The notes below the pieces were generated by a model, which did no database searches, was not told where the DNA came from, and saw only the letters and a program-made list of their open reading frames with translations. Position numbers and translations under genes: made by a program. A stretch of DNA of 64,000 nt, from contig WNNJ02003276.1 of the NCBI GenBank assembly GCA_012934845.2, positions 62,001-126,000 on the forward strand. The letters are read 5' to 3'. The stretch's first letter is position 1, and each line of letters begins with the position of its first letter. This stretch comes from Pomphorhynchus laevis. Lineage: Eukaryota; Acanthocephala; Palaeacanthocephala; Echinorhynchida; Pomphorhynchidae. This document shows, piece after piece, positions 1 to 9,714 of the stretch.

Positions 1-1488
1 GGAAAAAAGCGATTGTAGTACCAATTTATAAAAATGGTGAAAAAGATGATCCGAATAACTATAGGGCAATAAGTCTAACTAGTGTTGTATGCAAAGTGAT
101 TGAGCGCATACTAAACAGACGCATATATGATCATTTGAGTTCGCTGAGAATTCTCAATAATGCACAGCATGGATTTCGCCCTCGGCGTTCATGTCTTACA
201 AACTTATTACATGCGCGTGAAGATTGAGTTGGACATGTTGCTAACGGGTACTGTTTCGACGTAATATTTCTTGACTTTAGTCGGGCTTTTGATAGGGTGC
301 CCCACAAAATGCTAATTTCCACCCTTGAGTCTTATAAAGTCAATCGCTCCATTATAAGCTGGATTCAAGATTTTCTTAAAGATAGATTATTTGCTGTTCG
401 TGTAGTTCAATGCCTATCGTCTTATCGTCCTATCACCTCAGGAGTACCACAGGGATCAGTCTTAGGACCCTTGTTGTTTAACATATTTATAAATCAGCTA
501 CTAGATTTAATTGAGGATTGTAGTGTTTTAGCTTTTGCCGACGATGTAAAGGTATGGAAATTGATTAAAACCAACAAGGATCGAAATGACTTTCAAAATA
601 TCCTAAACATTGTTTATCGATGGTCTTTAAACACTGGAATTACATTGAATATTAAAAAGTGTGCACATATGAGATTAGGTCATAGCAATGTGAGTCAAGA
701 ATATTTTATTGGCGATGAGTTTGTTGTTTCCACGCAGTCCATTCTGGATCTTGGTATAATTGTTCAAACAATCTGAAAACACGTGCTAACACTGATAGGA
801 TTTGTAACGCAGCAAGAAGAATGACCTATATTGTCAAAAATTGCTTTAAAGATTTATCTCCCGTTTGTGTTGTGCGTTTATATAATGCTCTTATAAGACC
901 GATATTAGAATATGTGTCACCAGTAGTCTTTCCGTGTACGCGTACAGAACTTGATCAATTAGAGCGCATACTTCGACGGTTTACGAAATTATGTCCTCAG
1001 GTACGATATCTTCCCTATGAAGCACGAATAAAAAGTTTGAATATGCCGACAGTGCGTGAAAGGTTCCTTCTTTTCGACCTTCTAGCTATGTATCGACTAG
1101 TTAATAAAGATGAAAATTTTCCAGCAAATAGAGTTGAACTTAATGAACGGGATGGACGTAGAGGGCACTCGAAAGTACTAGTAGTACATGAGCACGGAAA
1201 ATACCCTCGTCATTTCCGACTGTCTCATCGAGCGGTGAATATTTGGAATCGTCTTCCAGTTGATGTCGTTGCGGTGCATACAATCAATGAATTTAAATTC
1301 AATATAAAGAACTGGATTCGAAATGAGAACGAGTGGTGGTTGCTGCAGTACCCATGGTTCTGATATATATACTGAACGATTTTTTTGATTTTTTTCTTGT
1401 ATTTATTTGTTTTTTTATGTGAGCGGTCAAAACAGCCTTATGGCTATGACCTTTAGTAATAATATAATAATATAATATAATATATAAA
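1..1488 (+). mobile_element. LINE A (CR1-like non-LTR retrotransposon), 5'-truncated, RT half and 3' tail
   Basis: Reverse transcriptase portion of a non-LTR retrotransposon that copies its RNA into DNA at a nicked target. The RT fingers are readable from base 1 (VPIYK, then QHGFRP). Motif A FLDFSRAFDRVPH lies near 265-305, the GVPQGSVLGPLLF block at 441-479 and the catalytic FADD near 534-545. The post-RT C-terminal region runs in another frame from 821 to 1363 and ends WLLQYPWF. There is an in-frame TGA near 225 and a frame change near 776, so it is dead. The 3'UTR has a small hairpin (AGCC/GGCT, about 1434-1447) followed by an irregular TAA repeat tail. Those features and the RT motifs suit the CR1/L2 part of the Jockey superfamily. 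The 5' part lies outside the window. Confidence 0.85.
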
Positions 1489-2255
1489 AGCGATAAACAT
1501 GTGGATAAGGAGAATCATCTTGTAATAATTTTTAAATAATAATTGATTTAAAAATTACATTGACTTGGTCTTGAAATAATAATCTGATAGCAAGCGTAAT
1601 GTTGAATGAAATTCAAGTTTATAGAAAGCAAGATTAACAGTGAATTTTGAACGGGTTAGGCTTAACCCGACCAGAGTGTAAGCATGTAACCACAATACCA
1701 ATTTTGTTAATCTATAAATAATACTCGTGGTTTAAAGTATTATTAAGATTTTAGAGCGTCACATACTGTAGGAATTTTTAATAAGAAGGACTTATTCAGC
1801 AAAGTCTAAATAATAAACATCAATTGTTAAAATATTCCATAACAGTTAATATTAGTTATCGGGTAGCTAACAATTATAATGAGTATTTTATCTTTATATA
1901 ATAATCATTCAAGTATTTATATTTTCTTCTGTTGAATCTTTATTGTTGGCTTAATTTATTCCTAATTACCATTAAGGTACGTCATTCTTAATGCTTTTAG
2001 TCTGTTGGTCTTGTGTATTTTGATATCGTATGTAATTATCGTAACGCGTCTCGTTTAAAGCATCCTTTAGTCTCAATCCGTTCCTTTTATCTGTATATTC
2101 TAATCACTTTTAGTACACCATCACACTGTATACTCAAACTATTTTCCATTTTCGTCTCTCTCTCACTTAGACTTATCCTTTTTAGTATGCATTAATTCTA
2201 CCTGACGTAAGGAGTTCGATTTTTAAAAGACGGATATCCTTGGGGGCTAGGTGTC
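1489..2255. other. AT-rich intergenic stretch, no gene recognised
   Basis: No recognisable domain. A 60-codon open frame at 2013-2195 has no family signature and is probably chance. Confidence 0.5.
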
Positions 2256-2261
2256 TTCCGG

Positions 2262-2640
2262 GTTCAAGTGTTAAGCGCATTCCTGGTTAAGCTTCCCGGT
2301 GAAATTTGTATAAAAGCATGCACTCTGCTTACGCAAACCATACCAGATGTAATGCTGGTCAACGGTTGAGAAGCGTGCGCTTTATGAATTCCTTTTAGAG
2401 GCTTACTGAGGATTAAGTACTGTTGAAGTTGTGTAGCTAAAGGACCACACTGATGAGACCACCCTGTAGTGGAGTAGACCAAGTTCGAAACACCCTCATT
2501 GGGGGCCTAAGTGTGTGCTAGGCGCATTCCGGGTTTAGCGTACCGACGAAGTTTGTAAAAAAGCATGCAGGTTTACACTTTCCTGTTTATTTAAATTAAA
2601 AAAAAGTTTTATTGAAATTCTTTTGGGTATCATTTTGAAA
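2262..2640 (+). repeat. Dispersed repeat R150, two degenerate copies
   Basis: A sequence running GCGCATTCC, a GTTCAGC-like stretch, then AAAAGCATGCA recurs at about 2268-2330 and 2513-2640, and again near 3822-3915 and 4663-4812. The better copies continue into a shared stretch with AAAAAGTT, GTATTGGAAATTC and TTTTAGATTCTAG. Copies share orientation. No coding potential or tRNA boxes were seen. It may be a short interspersed element or the 3' part of an unrecognised one. Confidence 0.6.
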
Positions 2641-2809
2641 CTGTATCCATCTGCATCCATGGCGGCAGGACTGCGTGAATTTTAGAAATGTGCTTATGAA
2701 CGAACATTATTTCGTATGGGTAAACAGTCACAGTGTTCAAGAGCGTTGGCAGGGATGATGAAGCGGATTTGTTTATTAAGCATTTCCCATCTGACTTTAA
2801 GTTAAATTA

Positions 2810-2872
2810 AATTGTTTTTCATTGTCTTTAAACAGCCTTATGGCTATGACCTGTATTAATAATAATAATAAT
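2810..2872 (+). mobile_element. LINE A 3' tail only
   Basis: The tail AACAGCCTTATGGCTATGAC followed by (TAA)n is nearly identical to the end of the element at 1-1488. A severely 5'-truncated insertion is the simplest reading. Confidence 0.75.
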
Positions 2873-3235
2873 CCGAAATGATAAGTTATGCTTGTGTATA
2901 TTATCTCTCAAAATCGTTTTAATGAACATCTTGTATGTATATATTTAAATCTAAGATTTTCCAGATTTCAGATTTTTCGAGATTCATTTATATAGCAGCA
3001 TTGTAAGTAATAATTTTGTAAATTTTTTATCTAAGAAATTTTTTAACCAGTCTGGTATTAATTTATAGATTTTTTGTGATAGTTCTCTCGATCAAGATTT
3101 TTTATTAATATATAGATTTTGTGATATTTCTCTTAATCAAGTTTTTCTCTCGATCAAGTTTATCTCTCAATGAATTGGATTATAATTGAATTATTGATCT
3201 AAAGTTAAACTACTAACTTTACATTAAAAAAAATT
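2873..3235. other. AT-rich spacer with a small internal duplication
   Basis: No gene seen. About 3066-3150 holds two loose ~45-bp repeats, each with AGATTTT, GTGATA and a CTC..GATCAAG or TAATCAAG stretch. Confidence 0.45.
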
Positions 3236-3697
3236 ATTTTAACGTGGCAAATGCTTGCCAGCGCACGCTTACATGACCACAACAAAACAAAAATGTAAAT
3301 CATGTGTCGAGAAGGTCTGAACGGAGGAGGTGTTTGAATGTGATAAAGGAGGGATCGCGGTGGACGTCGAGAGGGAGTTGATTCCAGGCGAGTGAAGCGG
3401 CGACGAGGAAGGATCGGATACCGTAGTTGTTGGATTAATTGGCAACGTGGAGTAAGAGGGAATGACGGGAACGCAGCGATAGCGAGGTGGGCGAGTTTCG
3501 TCTAAGAAAGGAAGGTTGATGAACGATGGGGAGCCGACAGCGATGAGACGAAAGGTAACGAGAAGAAGGCGGAGTTTGATGCGGATGTGGATGGTGGGCG
3601 AGGAGAGTCGGGCAAGATATGTGGAGGTGTGGTCGAAGCGACCGAGACGAAAGAGCACTCAAACGGCGGAGTTGATTATTCGTTGTAGGGGTAGATT
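3236..3697 (-). mobile_element. LINE B, 3'-terminal fragment
   Basis: Reads on the minus strand as the post-RT C-terminal region of LINE B (FDHTSTY, then TIHIRIKLRLL, LIAVGSPSFINLPFLD) and ends with the LINE B tail: GTAAGCGTGCGCTGGC, then GCATTTGCCACG. It matches the + strand copy at 6830-7245. The reading frame changes part way, so it does not code for protein. It is 5'-truncated at a point shared with several other pieces, just upstream of the FRLRRFD block. Confidence 0.85.
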
Positions 3698-3821
3698 GTA
3701 ACGGTCTGACAGCTAACTTCAGACCACTTAACATTCTTTTGAATATTATTGATATTATTATTAATTTTAAAGTTTTCAATTAGAAATCAAAATTGCTAAT
3801 TTCAATTAGCAATTAGCAATC

Positions 3822-3960
3822 AACCTTCCCGTCGAAGGTTGTAAAAAAGCATGCAGGTTTATACTTTCTTGTTTGTGTCAATTAAAAAAGTTGTATTGGA
3901 AATTCTTTTAGATTCTAGTAAATACTGGATTGTTAGAATTGCAAAAAACCTTTTTATACG
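3822..3960 (+). repeat. Dispersed repeat R150, copy 3
   Basis: CTTCCCGTCGAAGGTTG, GCATGCAGGTTTATACTT and the TTGTATTGGAAATTC stretch match the copies at 2.5 and 4.7 kb. Confidence 0.6.
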
Positions 3961-3961
3961 A

Positions 3962-4035
3962 ATGGTGGGGGCGTGTGCATTGCAAATTCTATCTACGGTG
4001 TTCAAACCTCTAGCATGTACTCTCTCTTGATTTCT
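3962..4035 (+). repeat. tRNA-like repeat, degenerate copy
   Basis: AATGGTGGGGGCGTGTGCA, ATTGCAAATTCTAT and the box-B-like GTGTTCAAACCTC match the clearer copy at 24702-24790. Here it is fused directly to a LINE B 5' end. Box A is poorly kept. Confidence 0.55.
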
Positions 4036-4037
4036 CT

Positions 4038-4122
4038 GTAAGCATACGTCAAAACAACAAGGATGCGATGTCGAAAGATGTAGGGGCACCCGATAATAAA
4101 GCGGGTTCACTCTTCATTATTA
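4038..4122 (-). mobile_element. LINE B, 5'-end fragment
   Basis: On the minus strand it starts AATGAAGAGTGAACCCGC, followed by a CGGGTG stretch, and matches the start of the antisense LINE B at 26580-26665. Homology stops at GCTTACA, where the tRNA-like repeat begins. Confidence 0.6.
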
Positions 4123-4380
4123 TTAATTTTAAAAAAGGACAACAAGATAAAGAGACGAATAATTACAAGAGGCAGAAGAATTATACATTCATTTAATCTA
4201 CAACAAAAATCTACAAAATGTTGTCCGTACAATAGATTAAATGCGGTACGCAAAACATGCAAATGCGCTATAGCATGTATGGATTGTGTTAACTGTGGTG
4301 CAATCAGATGTGACAGGGAACACCAAGGCAATATAACCGGGAACTCAAACATTGCCTACTACAACACAAACTATACATAA
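4123..4380 (+). pseudogene. Short Cys-rich coding-like remnant, unidentified
   Basis: The frame ending at the TAA at 4378-4380 is open for about 80 codons but has no usable start. It carries the dense cysteine run KCCPYNRLNAVRKTCKCA followed by CMDCVNCG and C. The upstream part is basic. The pattern loosely resembles metal-binding CXC-type modules of some transposases, but I cannot assign it. It could be chance or a fragment of a lost element. The antisense open frame over the same bases looks like a shadow. Confidence 0.25.
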
Positions 4381-5927
4381 TTCCACCAATTTTGTTAAAT
4401 GTTGCCCTCATGAGGTTGCTTGTTCTGATGAAAATTTTATGGTTTTTGTAAAAGTGTGTGGTTACTTCATTGCATACCTGTAGGCTTTTTGAAAACCGTT
4501 TTTATGCGGATATTGTAGTGCAACGGATATAGACAATGTGCACAATACTATTTAGTATTATTAACAATACTTAAAATTATTAATTATTGCCTATAATTAT
4601 TGATTAATCAACAATAAATTTATTAATTGTTGATTAATTGTTGTTTATTAAATTGTTTATTAATGTGTTTGGCGCATTCCGAGTTCAGCTTCCCATTGAA
4701 GGTTGTAAAAAAGCATGCAGGCTTATACTTTCCTGTTTGTATCAATTAAAAAAGTTGTATTGGAAATTCTTTTAGATTCTAGGATTGTTAGAATTGCAAA
4801 ACCCTTTATATACGAATATTATAATACGAATATTGTAATATTATAATATTCGTATTATACATTAATTATAAAATTTAATTAGTTAAATTATCTTTTTAAT
4901 TAAGGTGTTTCATCTATAAATATTTTATTGCAAAGAATTCTATTTATAGATAATCAATCAATAATTAAGTATGAATTATTAATTAATAATTATTAATTAA
5001 TATTAATTAATAATTAATAATTAATTATTAATTAATATATATCAAGTATAAATTATTAATTTTATTACGTATTAATTAATCAATCCTTTTAATAAACGAA
5101 TTTTATCAAAAATACTTTTAAAGAATACTTTCTATATACAAAAAGTGTATGTAAACAGGTAACAATCATTCAATTAAATAGATTTTACGTATAAAATGGC
5201 TAAAACACAACGTGTTATTGAAACCAACTTGGTTTTACTGAGACATTGCTCTAGTTTCATTGAAATTAGTAAATATAAATATCAAAAATAGACTTATAGT
5301 GAATTATTAATTTTTTCATTATTGAACATCTGAATAGGAAGCGTTCATTATCTACAATCTGTTGCGGAACCTGAGAAACCTTATTCTTTGCATTGGGAGC
5401 GGCATGTAATGTTCCTTTAATTTCTTCGTGTGCCTTGATTGTAATGTAATCTTTAAAAAGTTGTATTGAAAGTCTTTCTTATTGATATAACGTCACCAGT
5501 AGTTTTCAATTAATTTAATTATTATCAAAATTGTATTTTAAATTTGATATTTTTGCCGTTTTTGTCTCATCACCCTAAAAAACGCAATATTTCTAAATTG
5601 AGTCGTTTTTGCTGACAAATTGTACTTTTTTGTTTCTGATGATGCTAGCAGCAGCTAGCGAAATATAACGAAATCGTGTTTATTAATCAATATTTTAAAA
5701 AAATTATCCTACTTAGTTTTAATTGTTATTTGTTTCAAATGCTAACAAATTTAGTATCATTATATAGGTGTATATTATAAAAGTTCACCGGGATCGCTTA
5801 TTTGCTAGAATTAAGTGCAACATTTTATTAAGCACTATGCATCAAATCAGTATGAAACATGCCAATAGTACGATTGAGTTAAACACCCTGAAACTGCCCC
5901 AGCATTTGTCATTAAAAAATAAACGAT
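4381..5927. other. Very AT-rich stretch, no gene
   Basis: Holds R150 copy 4 (about 4663-4812), a low-complexity ATTAATTA block (about 4975-5045) and, at 5888-5915, a 28-bp sequence that recurs imperfectly at 7443-7470 on the far side of the LINE B cluster. No protein domain seen. Confidence 0.5.
4663..4812 (+). repeat. Dispersed repeat R150, copy 4
   Basis: Most complete copy: GGCGCATTCCGAGTTCAGC, GCATGCAGGCTTATACTTTC and GTTGTATTGGAAATTC followed by TTTTAGATTCTAGG. Confidence 0.65.
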
Positions 5928-6306
5928 TTATTTTAACGTGGCAAATGCGTGCCAGCGCACGCTTACATGACCACAACAAAACAAGACTGTGAATCAGGTG
6001 TCGAGAAGGTGTGAACGGAGGAGGTGTTTGAATGTGATAAAGGAGGGGGCGTGGCGGACGTCGAGAGGGAGTTGATTCCAGGCGAGTGAGGCGGCGACGA
6101 GGAAGGATCGTAGACCGTAGTAGTTATGGTAATTAGGAACGTGGAGTAAGATGGTATGACAGGAACGAAGCGATAGCGAGGTGGGGCGAGTATCGTCTAA
6201 GAAAGGAAGGTTGATGAACGATGGGGAGCCGACAGCGATGAGACGAAAGGTAACGAGAAGAAGGCGGAATTTGATGCGGATGTGGATGGTGGGCCAGGAG
6301 AGTTGG
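5928..6306 (-). mobile_element. LINE B, 3'-terminal fragment (left arm of an inverted pair)
   Basis: The minus strand carries the C-terminal region and the full LINE B tail (tail hairpin near 5940-5975). It is very similar to the + strand piece at 6880-7245. At 6306/6307 the sequence flips to + strand LINE B at the GDL-SPF codons just upstream of the catalytic box. Confidence 0.85.
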
Positions 6307-7250
6307 GCGATCTCTCTCCATTTATCAAACCTTACTCCATTAACGTCATGCAATACGCCGATGACATTCTAATTTATGCTCATGCACCCGCACATCGCAT
6401 ACACGATATCGCATTTCTGCCTCCAACTGTCTTTCTTCTATCTACAAACGTCTCTCCAATCTCCATCTCGTTCTAAACCCCGAAAAGTCCAAAATAATGT
6501 GGATCCTTCCCCGTAAACCAAACATATCTCCTCCCATTGTATCTTTTGCCTCATCGATCATCCCTATAGTCCACAATCTCACTTTCTTAGGCTTCCATTT
6601 CGATGATCACCTTTCCCTTAAACCCTTCGTCCGTGACAAGGTCCGCTCGTCTAACTTAATTCTCCGTGACATCCGCCGTATCCGCCCCCTTATCGACTTC
6701 CGTTCTTGTATGTCTCTTCTTTCATCGCTTTTTTTTCCTAAAATCGATTACTGCCTTAGCCTTTTCGCCAATTCTCCAAAATCCATCATCCTACCCCTAC
6801 AACGAATAATCAACACCGCCGTTCGAGTGCTCTTTCGTCTCCGTCGCTTCGACCACACATCCACATATTTTGCCCAACTCTCCTGGCCCACCATACACAT
6901 CCGCATCAAACTCCGCCTTCTCGTTACTTTTCGTCTCATCGCTGTCGGATCCCCATCGTTCATCAACCTTCCTTTCTTAGACGATACTCGCCCCACCTCG
7001 CTATCGCTTCGTTCCTGTCATACCTTCTTACTCCAAGTTCCTAATTACTCCAACAACTACGGTCTCCGATCCTTCCTCGTCGCCGCCTCACTCACCTGGA
7101 ATCAACTCCCTCTCGACGTCCGCCGCGCTCCCTCCTTTATCACATTCAAACACCTCCTCCGTTCACACCTTCTCGACACCTGATTCACAGTCTTGTTTTG
7201 TTGTGGTCATGTAAGCGTGCGCTGGCACGCATTTGCCACGTTAAAATAAA
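6307..7250 (+). mobile_element. LINE B, RT core to 3' end (right arm of an inverted pair)
   Basis: Begins inside the RT domain (DLSPFIKPYS, QYADDILIYAHAPA near 6345-6395). It continues through the thumb and post-RT region (MWILPRKPNISPP, the long open frame 6497-7183 ending LLRSHLLDT) to the tail with the GCGTGC/GCACGC hairpin at about 7209-7224 and AATAAA. The frame is broken between the YADD part and the 6497 frame. The 228-codon C-terminal frame is among the least decayed LINE B coding segments in the window. Confidence 0.85.
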
Positions 7251-7256
7251 TCCTTT

Positions 7257-7394
7257 TTTTTCAAATATGTGGATGTGTAGTCGAAGCGACGGATACGAAA
7301 GAGCATTCGAACGGCGGTGTTGATTATTCGTTGTAGGGGTAGGATGATGGATTTTGGAGAATTGGCGAAAAGGCTAAGGCAGTAATCGATTAAG
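7257..7394 (-). mobile_element. LINE B, internal fragment
   Basis: The minus strand reads DYCLSLFANSPKSIILPLQ and RIINTAVRMLF, matching + strand 6740-6872. It abuts the poly-T-like end of the previous element. Confidence 0.75.
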
Positions 7395-7841
7395 AGGGAA
7401 TGCATTAAGAGGGAATGCTCAGGTAGAAGATAGCTAGATGGGTCCTGAAACGGGCCCAGCATCTGTCATTAAGTGGAAATGCTCAGATACGCCTTTGGCT
7501 AATCCCCCGATTAGTCTTCCTTTCTAGAGGACGTCCCCCAGAGCAAATACTAAGTTCGAGTCGTCATTAGTATTTAGGACGACTGAACACGAGAGTCCAG
7601 TCGTCCCCTCGACTGGACTATATGTTTATTATTAGTATATGTTTATTATTAGTTGCATGCTGCTTTTTAGTAAAATTATCTATTATTATTTGAATTAAAC
7701 ATTATTAGAATGGTTTGGTGTATGTGCATTTAACTACAATTGACAAACCGTGTACCGATTGTCCTTAATATTCTTTTTAGCCCATCATTTATATATAAAA
7801 TATTCATACTTCTCGACCTTATACAAAAATTTTCCTTTATT
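7395..7841. other. Non-coding spacer
   Basis: No gene seen. It has a repeated AAGAGGGAATGC, the 28-bp sequence shared with 5888-5915, a region with small inverted CCAGTCG/CGACTGG stretches (about 7590-7615) and a repeated TATGTTTATTATTAG. Confidence 0.45.
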
Positions 7842-9512
7842 ATTAATTGACAACAAATTGAGCCGAAGCTCTTTACAAGTTGCTTCAAAGAAATAAAAAG
7901 AATAATAAGAATAAGAGTCGATTTGTCCCTTTCTCATCAGATGGACTACTGAAAATCCCACCGTTGTCTTGAGAAGGAAGGGTCATCATCCAGTAGAGCG
8001 CAAAAACTTAAAGCAGTAGACGACAAAACGGTCGCACTCTTAAGCGAATTCCAAGATCGTACGACTCGTTTGACAAAGCAGGAAACTGCATGCATGTACC
8101 TGTGTGTTCTCAGCATCAGGGAGTGTCCGCGAAGAGAAGGTTGACCTCTCGGTTGCAGTAGATGTTACAGTGGATGATCTTTAGTATGCAGAATTTTCCA
8201 AACAAGATCTCTCTCGCTTGTCACGGATATATCGCAGACAAGGCATATTTAATATCTGTAGGCGTTTCCCGTAGCCCTGAGACTAATTTAGTTGTTGATC
8301 TGAACACTTTCTCCAATACACAACGCTCATAAGTAGTTTCGGGATAACAAGCTGGCGATGCGTATAAGATATGGCTTAAGAAAAACGCATTTGCTAAGGT
8401 ATGGTAACATAACGGATCTATGCCTATCAGAGCTCGACGAGTATGTCCTATTAAGCGTTTTGTGATGCAGCACACGTAGTCTGAATGCTTTCGAGTGGAT
8501 AAGTCAGTACAAATCCAAACTACCAAATCTTTATATGAGTAGGTTCTTTCGATACTAATCGAACCATACTGGTACTCACCTCCAAGATGATCACATGATC
8601 TTCGTGATATACGCATGCATGTACATTTAGCGGAATTGATCCTCAAGTGATTTCGTATAGATCAATTGGATATAACGTCGACGTCGCTTTGTAAATGCTG
8701 TTTATCCAGATCGGAAATAATAAGTCGCCAAACTTTAAGATCATCTGCGTATAATAAACTGAATGAACTGATATTTGGTATCAAATCGTTGATATAAAGA
8801 CTGAATAATATGAGACCCAATACACTTCCCTGTGGAACACCTAACAACACTGGAAATGGGCTCGACAGTGACTCACTTACTCGTACGACACTTTGTCGGT
8901 TGGAAAGGAATACACGAATCCAGTTTATGATCCTCTTATCAAGATGAATGTGCTCCAACTTCTCAATAAAACGCGTGTGATTAACTGAGCCGAACGCTTT
9001 TGAGAAATCAAAGAAAATGACATCAACTGGTATACCTTGATCATAATAGTGATACCAATTTTCACGTGTATGTACAAGATTAGTAGTCGTGGAATAACCT
9101 TTTCTGAAGCCATGATGTACTGGGTTCAAAAATTGAAATCTATCTAGAAATTCTATTATTCGTCGCTTAATCAATCTCTCTCTAGCACACGACAACACAC
9201 GCAAGTGAGGTTAATAGGCCTATAATTGTCAATGGACGAACTATCCCCTTTCTTATAAATAGGACAGATGATTGAATTCTGCCAATCAGTAGGAACAACT
9301 CCAAAAGCAACAGATGCAGAGAAAATATTGTAAAGCGGATGACATATTATACCAGCGATGTTGCGCAAATATACGGGCGGTAAGCCATCTGGATTCGCAC
9401 CTAAACAACATACACAGAAAAATTTTGTAAAGAGAATAATATATTATGTCAGAGTTGTTCGCAAATATTTTAGTGATAAGTCATCTGGATTCGCACCTGC
9501 TTTGTATTTAAG
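7842..9512 (-). mobile_element. LINE A (CR1-like), RT domain and 3' end
   Basis: Minus-strand non-LTR RT: PIYKKGDSSSIDNYRPINLT near 9200-9260, HGFRKGYSTTTNL, FFDFSKAFGSVNH near 8990-9030, GVPQGSVLG near 8820-8850 and the catalytic YADD near 8745. It then continues through KCTCMRISRR and the thumb to about 8221, with a degenerate C-terminus beyond. The 3' end has a GAGC..GCTC hairpin and a TAATAA tail near 7842-7880. At least two frame breaks or stops separate the open segments (9171-9368, 8662-9204, 8221-8646). At the 5' end a ~100-bp coding stretch (ANPDGLPPVYLR) is present twice, at 9358-9400 and 9450-9512. Confidence 0.85.
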
Positions 9513-9714
9513 TTATCGAAGCTCTTTAAGAACACCATCACATCGAAAAACAATGTCCGATATCATTCCCAGATTCTGGAAGAATCAATAATTACTAATT
9601 CTGCAAAGAATCAGTAATGGAATGCCCGTCGTTACGTTGTACACAATTTATAGTTTGCAGCGCGTGTTTTTAGCAGTCATATATTTAAAGAAAAGGCGAG
9701 GGGCACTGTGACAG
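9513..9714. other. Short spacer, nothing recognised
   Basis: No repeat or domain assignment possible by eye. Confidence 0.4.

Noticed and set aside
2013-2195. 60-codon hydrophobic frame
   Set aside because: No start context, domain or repeat copy; typical chance frame in T-rich sequence.
3435-3779. Additional open frames over the LINE B 3' fragment (both strands)
   Set aside because: They are frame-shifted or antisense readings of the same LINE B sequence. The antisense R/K-rich frames recur at every LINE B copy.
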